Assembly (NCBI GenBank): GCA_046583095.1
Contig: JAYGDB010000207.1
Span: forward strand, 1 to 21,043
Source of the DNA: JAJDAN01 sp046583095
GTDB taxonomy: Bacteria; Myxococcota_A; UBA9160; UBA4427
Length of the DNA stretch: 21,043 bases
Direction: 5' to 3'
The first letter of the stretch is position 1; every line of letters starts with the position of its first letter. A program made the position numbers and the translations under genes. The notes beneath the pieces were generated by a model. It searched no databases and was not told where the DNA came from. It worked only from the letters and a program-made list of their open reading frames with translations. Shown here piece after piece: positions 1 through 7,645 of the stretch.

Positions 1-15
1 GTCTCGAAGAGAGAC
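1..15. repeat. Small inverted repeat at window edge
   Basis: GTCTC at 1-5 and GAGAC at 11-15 form a 5-bp inverted repeat with a 5-base spacer, directly before the purine-rich stretch and the ATG at 19. It may be the end of a longer element cut by the window edge, or chance. Confidence 0.25.
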
Positions 16-18
16 GAG

Positions 19-1260
19 ATGCGGGTGCGCGGGGGCCGGAGCCGTTCACCTCTCGGGTGGGTGTGCGGTGACGCCGCGAACGTGAGGCGCATTCGATCCA
101 TCTTGCTCTTGTTTCGATTTCCTCCCGATTACGCGGGGGGTAGTCTCCAGGCCAGCCGACTCATGGAGCAGCTCGCCGATCACGACGTGGATGTGTGCGC
201 GCTTACCCAGCTGCCCGAGAGCGGCAAGGGAGCCCGCCGCGAGCAAGCCTTCGGCGGCCGTGTCATTCGCTTCCGGGTCTTCGGTGGGCTGTGGTTGCGA
301 GATATCGTGCTCTCGATCCGGGCGGGATGGTGGCTCGTCGCCCACTCGGAATGGGACATCTTGCACTTGAGTGGGTTCTCGTACTTCGGCGTGTTGCCGG
401 TTCTCGTCGCCAAGCTCAAGCGTCGTCCCGTACTGATCAAGACGACCGTGCTCGGCAGCAACGGCGCTTTCAATCCCGGACGGAGCTGGATCGCGCGGGA
501 GCTCCTGGGTACCTACGCTCGGGCAGACGCGATCGTCGCGCTCTCCCAGGCCCTCGAAAACGCTCTGCTCGGCGAGGACCGGATCGCGGGCGAGATCCTC
601 CAGATTCCCAACGGAGTCGATATCGATCTATTCCGGCCGGCGCGGGCCGGTGAGCGTGACCTTGCACGGCAGGCCTTCGGGTTGTCTCGGAACGCCACGG
701 TCATCGTGACCTGCGGCATGCTCTACCCGCGAAAGAACGTGATCGCGCTGGTGCAGGCGGCGGCTGCCATGAAGACCCGTCCTGTGTGCGTCGCGATGGT
801 GGGGCCCCCAGGCCCGGACGCCGAGTATTTGGAGCAGCTGGATGCGGAGATCGCGAAGCTCCCGGAAGGCGTCGAAGTGCGGCTCCTCGGCTCTCTCGAG
901 CCGGACCGGCTCGCAGAGCTGCAGCGGGCCGGCGATATTTACGTGCTGATGTCCCGCGCCGAGGGCCTGCCCAACACCCTGCTCGAGGGGATGGCGACTG
1001 GTCTCGCTTGCGTTGCCAGCGACGTTCCGGGCTCTGCCGATGTGCTGGCCGAAGGCGGCGGACTGCTCGTGCCCCTCGACGACGACGCGCGCCTCGTGGA
1101 GGTGCTCGATCGTCTCGTTCAGGACGAGGACGAGCGCAGCCAGTTGGGGGCCGAAGCGCGGAGGCTGATCCTCGACCGCTATGCTTTCTCGATCATCGCT
1201 TCTCGCTACCGCCAGCTCTACGACTGGTTGCTCGGCGACCGCACGCGCTCGCCTCGATGA
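19..1260 (+). CDS. Glycosyltransferase family 4 (GT-B fold)
   Basis: The predicted protein (413 aa) is a cytoplasmic GT-B glycosyltransferase that would add one sugar from a nucleotide donor to a lipid-linked repeat unit. An N-terminal acceptor domain opens with a short hydrophobic strand and an FPPDYAGGS loop, typical of GT4. The C-terminal donor domain carries the EGLPNTLLEGMATG stretch (the E-x7-E nucleotide-sugar motif of GT4) followed by VASDVPGSADVL. The start is uncertain. ATG at 19 follows a purine-rich GAGAGACGAG, but residues 1-21 are Arg/Gly-rich and unlike the family. GTG at 82 gives the canonical beginning (VRRIRSILLLFRFPPD) but lacks a clear ribosome site. The stop overlaps the next start by 4 bases (ATGA at 1257-1260), so the two genes are probably translationally coupled. 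Donor and acceptor cannot be read from sequence. Confidence 0.88.
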   Translation: MRVRGGRSRSPLGWVCGDAANVRRIRSILLLFRFPPDYAGGSLQASRLMEQLADHDVDVCALTQLPESGKGARREQAFGGRVIRFRVFGGLWLRDIVLSIRAGWWLVAHSEWDILHLSGFSYFGVLPVLVAKLKRRPVLIKTTVLGSNGAFNPGRSWIARELLGTYARADAIVALSQALENALLGEDRIAGEILQIPNGVDIDLFRPARAGERDLARQAFGLSRNATVIVTCGMLYPRKNVIALVQAAAAMKTRPVCVAMVGPPGPDAEYLEQLDAEIAKLPEGVEVRLLGSLEPDRLAELQRAGDIYVLMSRAEGLPNTLLEGMATGLACVASDVPGSADVLAEGGGLLVPLDDDARLVEVLDRLVQDEDERSQLGAEARRLILDRYAFSIIASRYRQLYDWLLGDRTRSPR

Positions 1261-2402
1261 AGATTCTCGTCAACGCATTGGCATGTCGCGTGGCAGGAGC
1301 GCGGACCGTCGCGCTGAACTTCCTGCGTTGCTACCGCGACGGCGACTTCGATCACGAACTGGTCGTGTACGCGCCCGCGCAGTGCGGCTACGAGGCGCTC
1401 GAAGCGCCCAACGTGCACATCCATCTGGTTCCGAACATCGTGCACCGCGCGCCCGCCCGGCCGTGGGTCGACAACGTCTGGATGAAACGGGTTCTCGAGG
1501 ATGTGAAGCCGGACGTGATGTTCGCGCTGGGCAGCATCGCCTACCCGACCGTTCTGCCGCAGCTGGTCCTGTACCACTGGCCCTATGCGATCTATCCCGA
1601 GGACGAGGTGTGGCAGCGGCTGTCGTTCGCGAACCGCACGAGTCGCCGGATCAAGCGCTGGCTCTTTGGGCGGCGTGCTCCGTTCGCATCGCGCTTTGCG
1701 GCCCAGACCGAGACCGCTCGGCTGCGACTCGAACGGCTCTGGAGCCTTTCGAACGTCTCGGTGGTTCCGAACGCGGTGTCCGTAGGGTTGGACCCCGGCA
1801 GCCGTCGCCCTAGCTGCTTGCCCGAGGGTGTCCCAGCAGAGGGAAAACGCCTGCTCCTGTGTCTGACCCGCTACTACCCCCACAAGAACCTGGAGGTCCT
1901 GCTCGAACTGGGTCGCCGGATCCTCGATACGGGCGCGCCCTTCGTCGTGCTGCTCACCGTCTCCGAGGACCAGGGGTCTGCGGTGTCGGCGCTGCTTCGC
2001 GCCATCGAACGGGAGGGGTTGGGCGATGTGGTCGTCAACCTGGGCACGGTGCCGATGGACCAGGTACCCGCCCTCCATCTTGCCTGCGACGGGCTCTTGC
2101 TGCCGACGATTCTCGAGTCGTTCTCCGGCACCTATGTCGAGTCGATGCACTGGGAGCGCCCGGTCTTTACCTCTGACCGGGACTTCGCCCGGGATGTCTG
2201 CGGCGACGCCGGGTGGTATTTCGATCCCCTCGATCCGGACGACATCCTGTCGGTCCTGCATGCCGCCTTCGACGATCCGGTCGAGTTGCAGCGGCGCATC
2301 TCCCTGGGACGCGAGCGCAGCGAGAGCTTCCCGACCTGGCCGGAGGTGGCCGCGCGCTACGTGGAACTGCTGGAGAGCGTGGCGGAGGAGGGGGGCGCGT
2401 GA
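1257..2402 (+). CDS. Glycosyltransferase family 4-like protein
   Basis: This 381-aa protein looks like a second GT4-type transferase. The ATG at 1257 overlaps the previous stop (ATGA) and gives a clean Rossmann-like beginning, MKILVNALACRVAGARTVAL. The donor half contains LLCLTRYYPHKNLEVLLEL (start of the C-terminal GT-B domain) and PTILESFSGTYVESMHWERP, which matches the E-x7-E donor-binding motif (E in ILES, E in VESM). FTSDRDFARDVCGDAGWYFDP is the usual following segment in mannosyl- and rhamnosyl-type GT4 enzymes. No signal peptide or membrane segment is seen, so it should act at the cytoplasmic face. It is the middle gene of a three-gene overlapping set. Its stop at 2400-2402 overlaps the GTG of the SGNH gene. 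Substrate is unknown. Confidence 0.88.
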   Translation: MKILVNALACRVAGARTVALNFLRCYRDGDFDHELVVYAPAQCGYEALEAPNVHIHLVPNIVHRAPARPWVDNVWMKRVLEDVKPDVMFALGSIAYPTVLPQLVLYHWPYAIYPEDEVWQRLSFANRTSRRIKRWLFGRRAPFASRFAAQTETARLRLERLWSLSNVSVVPNAVSVGLDPGSRRPSCLPEGVPAEGKRLLLCLTRYYPHKNLEVLLELGRRILDTGAPFVVLLTVSEDQGSAVSALLRAIEREGLGDVVVNLGTVPMDQVPALHLACDGLLLPTILESFSGTYVESMHWERPVFTSDRDFARDVCGDAGWYFDPLDPDDILSVLHAAFDDPVELQRRISLGRERSESFPTWPEVAARYVELLESVAEEGGA

Positions 2403-3493
2403 GCCCGCGCGGATCCTCCGCCAGACTTCACTCGGCAACCCGCGTGCGCTGGTTGCTGCTGATCGCGATTAGCTTGATCCTGCTGCTTGGGGCGGAACTC
2501 GCGCTCCGCATCTTCGTCAACTACGACAGCAAGTGGAATCTCCGGATCGGTGCGGGCAAGCAGTTCGACCCGGTGGCCCAGTTTCGCAACAGACCCGACT
2601 ACCGCTTTCGCAGCGGAGCCACGACGAACGAGCGTGGCTACTTCGCGCCGCCCAATCTGAGCCGCGCGAATCCGACCGATCGGCTGCGACTGATCTTCAT
2701 GGGCGACTCCGTGTCCTTCCTTCCGACGACCGATAATCACCCGAATCAGCTCGAGCGTCTGCTTCGCGAGCGAGGATTCGCGGTCGAGAAGCTGAACGCC
2801 GCCGTTCCTGGCTTTGCCAGCCACAACGTCCGCGCCCTTTTCGAGAACGAGATCTCGGAGTACGAGGCGGATCTCTTCCTGCTGAACGTTGGCTGGAACG
2901 ATCTCGGCCAGTTCGGTCCCGAGGGGCTTCCCTACAAACGGCACACGGTGGGTTACGAGGTCTCCGCCCTAGAGCGCCTCTTCGCCAACGTGTACCTGGT
3001 TCGGGTCCCCTACGCCTTGGCTCGCTTCATGGGGCGTTTCGAACTCGCGTTCGATGCGCCGCTGGGCGAGGAGGATGCCCAACTCTACGACGACTACGAC
3101 CCGCAGCACTACTACGAGAACCTCTCGGCGATACTGACGCTCGCGACCGAGCGCTATCCGCGGGTTTTCGTGATGAACCTAGCCACCCTCACGAGCGAGG
3201 ACCCGAGCCGGCATCAGCTCGAGACCGCGCACTTCCCGGTGGGAATGGACAAGAACATGCGCAAGCTCCACCGTCTGGTCCGGCGCTACAACGAGACCAT
3301 CGAACGCGTTGCGAAGGAGAGCGGCGTTCCGGTGATCGACCTGTATTCGGCCTTCCAGAACGACGAAGCACGTCTGCTGATGAACGACAGCTGTCACGTC
3401 GACGCCCACGGAGCCGAGTTGATCGCTCACACCGTCCTCGGGGTGATCGAAGCGAGTCTGCCCGCCGCCGACGAGTATCCGGCACGGCTCTGA
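2399..3493 (+). CDS. Membrane-anchored SGNH/GDSL hydrolase
   Basis: The 364-aa protein has one N-terminal hydrophobic segment at about residues 18-38, followed by an SGNH hydrolase domain. Block I is GDS at 102-104 (nucleophile Ser104), block II is around Gly138 in NAAVPGFAS, block III is GWND at 165-168, and block V is D330-S-C-H333. The catalytic Ser-Asp-His set is therefore complete. Proteins of this shape in polysaccharide loci often add or remove O-acetyl groups on the periplasmic side; that role is inferred from context. The GTG at 2399 is preceded by a strong GGAGGAGG-type ribosome site and overlaps the upstream stop (GTGA). A longer in-frame extension upstream would lie inside the glycosyltransferase gene and was rejected. 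It is the last gene of its transcription unit. A secreted esterase with an unrelated substrate is the main alternative. Confidence 0.85.
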   Translation: MSPRGSSARLHSATRVRWLLLIAISLILLLGAELALRIFVNYDSKWNLRIGAGKQFDPVAQFRNRPDYRFRSGATTNERGYFAPPNLSRANPTDRLRLIFMGDSVSFLPTTDNHPNQLERLLRERGFAVEKLNAAVPGFASHNVRALFENEISEYEADLFLLNVGWNDLGQFGPEGLPYKRHTVGYEVSALERLFANVYLVRVPYALARFMGRFELAFDAPLGEEDAQLYDDYDPQHYYENLSAILTLATERYPRVFVMNLATLTSEDPSRHQLETAHFPVGMDKNMRKLHRLVRRYNETIERVAKESGVPVIDLYSAFQNDEARLLMNDSCHVDAHGAELIAHTVLGVIEASLPAADEYPARL

Positions 3494-3554
3494 TGGCGAG
3501 CCTGCGCAAGCTGCCGTACGTCTCCCCGCTGTAGCGACTCTGCGGCTGCACGGT

Positions 3555-3581
3555 GTGATGACCCGCCACGCCGGGCGTCAC
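3555..3581. terminator. Candidate hairpin between convergent genes
   Basis: In the 179-base gap between the SGNH gene and the reverse GT-C-like gene, GTGATGACCCG (3555-3565) can pair with CGGGCGTCAC (3572-3581). There is one bulged A, one G-T wobble and a 6-base loop. No T-run follows on either strand, so this is at best a weak or Rho-assisted terminator. The rest of the gap holds no credible gene. Confidence 0.35.
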
Positions 3582-3672
3582 CCGTAGCGACAGCACGGCA
3601 AGCAATCAGGACGCACATCCGCCGCCCTCGGCTCGGACTCGCTGGGGGTCCTCCCGCGGTGCGAACTAGATT

Positions 3673-5151
3673 CTACCGGGGCGGCTGCGACTCGAGAGTG
3701 TAGATGCGCAGCCGATCGGTCGACGTCACCGCCCGATCCAGCTCCACGGTCGGGTTGCGGCGAAGCGACGCGAGGAAAGCCTCATTGCGACGGGAATCCT
3801 CGCGCCAGAACTGCGAATCGGCGCGGTCGAGGAGCACCAGGACGACCTTTCCGTGGCGCCTGAGCAGGAATTCGACGCCTTCGCTGGTCATCGAATCTCG
3901 TCGCATCGGGATGTGAGGCGAGCGCATCAGGTCGATGAACTTCCCGGTGGCACCCCAGTTGGTGATGACGACCGGCGCCTCGAGAGTATGCCGTTCGATC
4001 TCGGTGCGGATCTCCGCCTGGGTCCGGCTCCAGCCGGCGTGTCCCCAGTGAACGAGGCCCGTTCCGAGGGCCAGGGTTACGAACCACGAGGCGAGTCCGA
4101 TCCTCGCAGCACGCCCCAGGGTCCGCTGCCGGTCGGGTCGTTGTCGCCCGAGCAGTGAACGCCAGGCCCGGGGCGCGGCTTCCGCAGCGGCGAATGCCAG
4201 CAGCGGCAGCAGGGGAATGAAGTACCGCAACGACAGGATGAGACGCTTCTCGAGCGGGCTTGCCGACATGCTGAAGCCCTGGAAGAGATAGAAGAAGAAG
4301 AAGAGCAGAACCGTGATGCGCACCTCGACGCGCCGCGTCCCCCGGTACCCGAGTGCGAAGGCGAGCCCCCCTGGAACAAAGACCAGCAGCGCCAGCAGGT
4401 AGAGAGGCAGTCGCGCACCGATCGTCTGCGGCGAGAAGGGGTAGACGTCCTTGCTGTAGAAGGGGTCCCCGAAGGCGAGCCATGCGGCCAGGCATCGCAG
4501 GCCCACGCCGACGAGTCCGCCCGTCACGAGCGCCCAGGCTCCCCGCTCGCGCCGCAGCACGGCACCGGCGAAGAGAGGCGCGAACAACAGGCAGTTCGAG
4601 TCGCGGATCGCCATCGAGGCGCCGGCGACGACCCCCGACGCGAACCAGGGAAGCCATCCGCGCTCGAGTCCCCGCCAGAAGAGCCAGAGTCCGAGCGCCG
4701 CCACGGCCATACTCGGGACGTCGCTCATCGCCAAGCGCGTCATCACGAGGGCGGGCGGATAGCCGAGCACCAAGGCCGCGAACAGCGGCGAGTGACCCTC
4801 GTCCTGGAGCCAGCGCGCCGTGATGAGGACGCCGACCAGGAGGCACAGGAAGGAGCTCATGAAGGCGCCCTTCCAGCCGGCGAGCCAAACGAAAGGAGTC
4901 ATCAGCATCGCGGTTCCGACCGGGTAGAGGATCGTCGTGACATCCTCGAGTTCGCCGGTGAAGGGATTGGGGCGCGTGAGCCTCGTCGTGCCCTCGAGCA
5001 GCAGCCGGGCCTCGCGAATGTAGTTGCCCTCGTCGCTGACGGTGATGACGCTCGGGTAGTAGGCGGCGAACCCGATCGCGTAGACGGCGAGCAGTGCGAT
5101 CAACAGCCCCCATGCCTGTCGCGGCTCGTTGATGGAGATTGAGGGCAGCAT
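3673..5151 (-). CDS. GT-C-like integral membrane glycosyltransferase (GT39/ArnT-like)
   Basis: The protein has about ten hydrophobic segments over roughly the first 370 residues and a soluble C-terminal part of about 120 residues. A short first membrane span (about 14-34) is followed by an acidic loop with SDEGNY; Asp40-Glu41 matches the acidic pair that GT-C enzymes use in their first periplasmic loop. Enzymes of this class take sugars from polyprenyl-phosphate donors and act on the outer face of the inner membrane. I infer a polymer- or protein-modifying transferase, but an O-antigen polymerase-like role cannot be excluded. The start used is ATG at 5151 (492 aa), which places the first span close to the N-terminus and has GGAG upstream at long spacing. 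ATG at 5199 and GTG at 5211 are possible longer starts. It is a single gene, convergent with the SGNH gene and divergent from the oxidoreductase gene. Confidence 0.75.
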   Translation of the reverse strand: MLPSISINEPRQAWGLLIALLAVYAIGFAAYYPSVITVSDEGNYIREARLLLEGTTRLTRPNPFTGELEDVTTILYPVGTAMLMTPFVWLAGWKGAFMSSFLCLLVGVLITARWLQDEGHSPLFAALVLGYPPALVMTRLAMSDVPSMAVAALGLWLFWRGLERGWLPWFASGVVAGASMAIRDSNCLLFAPLFAGAVLRRERGAWALVTGGLVGVGLRCLAAWLAFGDPFYSKDVYPFSPQTIGARLPLYLLALLVFVPGGLAFALGYRGTRRVEVRITVLLFFFFYLFQGFSMSASPLEKRLILSLRYFIPLLPLLAFAAAEAAPRAWRSLLGRQRPDRQRTLGRAARIGLASWFVTLALGTGLVHWGHAGWSRTQAEIRTEIERHTLEAPVVITNWGATGKFIDLMRSPHIPMRRDSMTSEGVEFLLRRHGKVVLVLLDRADSQFWREDSRRNEAFLASLRRNPTVELDRAVTSTDRLRIYTLESQPPR

Positions 5152-5437
5152 CGGGATCCCGTCGCTCCGGGGAGGGCGGGCCCAGTGTGCCACGGTCATG
5201 CCGCGACGCACCTATCTTCGCGCGGCCTGCACCGGATCCCTGTGATGACGTTCGTGGGGGGCCAGACCCTCGACGACACCCCGGGGCCCGGTTTTCCCAC
5301 CCTCGACGAGTTCATCTCGTTCGTGGGAGCCCTCGCGACACTCCCGCCACAGCCGTCTGCTACACCCAGTGGGGCGGTCATCCTGGGGATCCCGCCGGCC
5401 GATATACCCTTTCCCGGTACACGGAACGGGAGCGAGC
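5152..5437. promoter_or_regulatory. Divergent intergenic region, likely two promoters
   Basis: This 286-base gap lies between the starts of the reverse GT-C-like gene and the forward bi-domain oxidoreductase, so it should hold a promoter for each. A TATACC hexamer at 5403-5408 lies about 30 bases before the GTG at 5438, but no convincing -35 partner is visible. The GGGAG at 5428-5432 is the ribosome site for 5438. An open frame begins with ATG at 5245 and runs on into the oxidoreductase gene in a different frame; I do not regard it as a gene. Confidence 0.4.
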
Positions 5438-7645
5438 GTGAGCCGAACGGTCATTCAGAGCTATCAGACGGGGACCGTCGAGCAGGTCGATCTGCCGCGA
5501 CCGGCGCTGCGCCCCTACGGCGTGGTTGCCGAGACCCGCTGCTCGGTGATCAGCCCGGGCACCGAGCACGCGCTCACCGATCTGGCGCGCAAGAGCTTGC
5601 TCGGGAAGGCCCTGGCGCGGCCCGACTTGGTGCGACAAGTGCTCGACAAGGCGCGAGCCGAGGGGGTCCTTCAGGCGATGGACGTCTCCCGCCAGCGGCT
5701 CGATACGCCGATCCCGCTCGGCTACAGCGTCGTCGCGACAGTCCTCGAGGCCGGGCAGCGCGCCCACATCTCGGTGGGCCAGCGGATTGCCGGGACGGGA
5801 CCGGGTTACGCGAACCACGCCGAGCTCAACTACATCCCTCGCACCCTCTGCGTGCCTGTTCCCGATGCGGTCGAGGACGAGCACGCGGCCTTTGCGGGAC
5901 TCGGGGCGATCGCGCTGCACGCGGTGCGCACCTGTGAGGTCACGATCGGCGAGACGGTAGCCGTGCTCGGCGCCGGACTCCTGGGTCTTCTGGCGCAACA
6001 GATGCTGCGTGCCTCGGGCGCGCGGGTGATCGCGCTCGACCTCGATCCCCAGAAATTGACGCTGGCACGCGAGTTGGGCGCCGAGCACGCCTTCGCGAGC
6101 GACGATCCGGCGACCGCGAGCTGTCTGCGTGACGTCACGGACGGTCGGGGCGCCGACGCGGTTCTCATCTTCGCAGCGGCTCCGCAGAGCGGTGCCCCGC
6201 TGGCGCAGGCGGCCGAGATCGTGGCCGAGCGAGGGCGCGTCGTCGCACCCGGGCTCGTGCGGCTCGACGTACCCCGCAAGGCCTTCTACGAGAAGGAGGT
6301 GGTGCTGCACGTGCCGCGGGCCGCGGGGCCGGGCATGTACGACGAGAACTTCGAGTCCGGCGAGAGCCCCTATCCCATCTCGCAGGTGCGCTGGAGCGCG
6401 ACACGGAACCTCGAGGCCTTCCTCGCCATGGTCGCGGACGGCTCAGTGCGGATCGATCCGTTGATCACGCATCGCATTGGCTTCGACGAGATCCTTTCCT
6501 TCTACGAGACCCTGGCGTCGGGCGAGGACGAGGGTTCGACTCTCGGGGTCGTCGTCCGGTATCCGGGAGGCGCAGCGGAGCGGAGCACGAAGACGCGCGT
6601 GGTGACGCAGCCGATCGAAGGCGTCCAGGACCGCAAGGTCGGCATCGGCGTGATCGGCAGCGGGCTCTTCACACGTACGACCCTGCTCCCCGTGCTCAGC
6701 AGGGTAGGGGGCTTCCTGCCGCGGGGGATCGCGTCGCGCGGCGGGCTCTACGCCTTCGTGTCGGCCCGCAAGTTCCACTTCTCCTATGCGACGAGCGACT
6801 ACCGCGAGGTCTTGGAAGACGCCGCGATCGATGCGGTGATCGTCACGACGCAGCACGACCAGCACGCGAAGCTCGTTGTCGAAGCGCTCGGCGCCGGCAA
6901 ACACGTTCTGGTGGAGAAGCCGCTCGTGCTCACTCCGCAGCAGCTGATCGAGGTACTGTCGGTCGCCGAGCAGCACCCCGGACAACTGCTGATGGTCGGC
7001 TTCAACCGCCGTTTCGCACCGACGGTCGCATTTCTCCGCGAGAAGCTTCGGGCCCTTCCGGATCCGGCCGCGATCCTGATCCGCGTGAATGCCGGCTATG
7101 TTCCGCGTAGCAGCTGGGTTCACGGCCCGAGTGGCGGGGGTCGCATCCACAGCGAGGTGTGTCACTACCTCGATCTTGTCCAGGCCCTTTCGGGGAGCCT
7201 TCCGGTGCGCGTGCACGCCGAGTCTCTTCGCAGTTCGGCCTACCAGGCGAGTGACAACGTCGCGATCAACGTGACGCTCGCCGACGGCGGCATTGCCACC
7301 ATCCTGTACACGGGCGCCGGCGACAAGGGCTACTCGCGCGAGCGTGTGGAGGTCCACGGCAACGGCTGCAGCGCGGAGATTGACGGTTTCCGGACCGCCC
7401 GTTTCGTGGCCGCCGGCCGCTCGAAGTCGAAGCGGCTGATGCGGCCCGACTATGGACACGCGGGCGAGATCCGCGCGTTCCTCGAGGCGATCGCCCGAGG
7501 TGGGCCGCCGCCCGTCGAGCTCCATGAATACGCGGCGACCACGTGGGCCACCTTCGCCGTCGAAGAGTCGTTGGGTACGGGCCGGGCGGTGGCCCTCGAG
7601 GAGGTGAAGGCCGGGATCGGCGGCCGCGAGCCCGAAACAGAGTGA
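5438..7645 (+). CDS. Bi-domain oxidoreductase: MDR (Zn-ADH-like) fused to Gfo/Idh/MocA, copy A
   Basis: This 735-aa protein joins two NAD(P)-dependent dehydrogenase folds. Residues about 1-375 are a medium-chain dehydrogenase/reductase domain with ISPGTE (38-43), RPDLVRQV (61-68), GYANHAEL (123-130) and the nucleotide-binding GAGLLG (178-183). Residues about 400-735 are Gfo/Idh/MocA, with GVIGSGLF (404-411), the EKP motif with its catalytic-type Lys (493-495), GFNRRF, and H576/D579 in the HxxD position. The usual MDR zinc features (GHE and the four-Cys lobe) are not seen, so the first half may not be a classical zinc alcohol dehydrogenase. Such fusions occur in polysaccharide clusters; their substrate is unknown, and nucleotide-sugar oxidation or epimerisation is inferred. 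The GTG at 5438 is chosen because GGGAG lies 5 bases upstream and the domain starts there; the frame is open upstream to 5369. The stop shares one base with the next ATG (TGATG). Confidence 0.9.
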   Translation: MSRTVIQSYQTGTVEQVDLPRPALRPYGVVAETRCSVISPGTEHALTDLARKSLLGKALARPDLVRQVLDKARAEGVLQAMDVSRQRLDTPIPLGYSVVATVLEAGQRAHISVGQRIAGTGPGYANHAELNYIPRTLCVPVPDAVEDEHAAFAGLGAIALHAVRTCEVTIGETVAVLGAGLLGLLAQQMLRASGARVIALDLDPQKLTLARELGAEHAFASDDPATASCLRDVTDGRGADAVLIFAAAPQSGAPLAQAAEIVAERGRVVAPGLVRLDVPRKAFYEKEVVLHVPRAAGPGMYDENFESGESPYPISQVRWSATRNLEAFLAMVADGSVRIDPLITHRIGFDEILSFYETLASGEDEGSTLGVVVRYPGGAAERSTKTRVVTQPIEGVQDRKVGIGVIGSGLFTRTTLLPVLSRVGGFLPRGIASRGGLYAFVSARKFHFSYATSDYREVLEDAAIDAVIVTTQHDQHAKLVVEALGAGKHVLVEKPLVLTPQQLIEVLSVAEQHPGQLLMVGFNRRFAPTVAFLREKLRALPDPAAILIRVNAGYVPRSSWVHGPSGGGRIHSEVCHYLDLVQALSGSLPVRVHAESLRSSAYQASDNVAINVTLADGGIATILYTGAGDKGYSRERVEVHGNGCSAEIDGFRTARFVAAGRSKSKRLMRPDYGHAGEIRAFLEAIARGGPPPVELHEYAATTWATFAVEESLGTGRAVALEEVKAGIGGREPETE

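Noticed and set aside
786..1256. Upstream extension of the second glycosyltransferase frame
   Set aside because: It lies within the first glycosyltransferase gene in another frame and is Arg/Gly-rich. ATG 1257 with the ATGA overlap gives the proper family start.
1218..2438. 406-codon open frame on the reverse strand
   Set aside because: It is antisense to a clear GT4 gene, and its composition is that of a GC-rich shadow with no recognisable family.
5187..5192. Sigma-54 -24 box (TGGCAC on the reverse strand) upstream of the GT-C-like gene
   Set aside because: No TTGC -12 element follows at the required spacing; the bases there are GGGCC.
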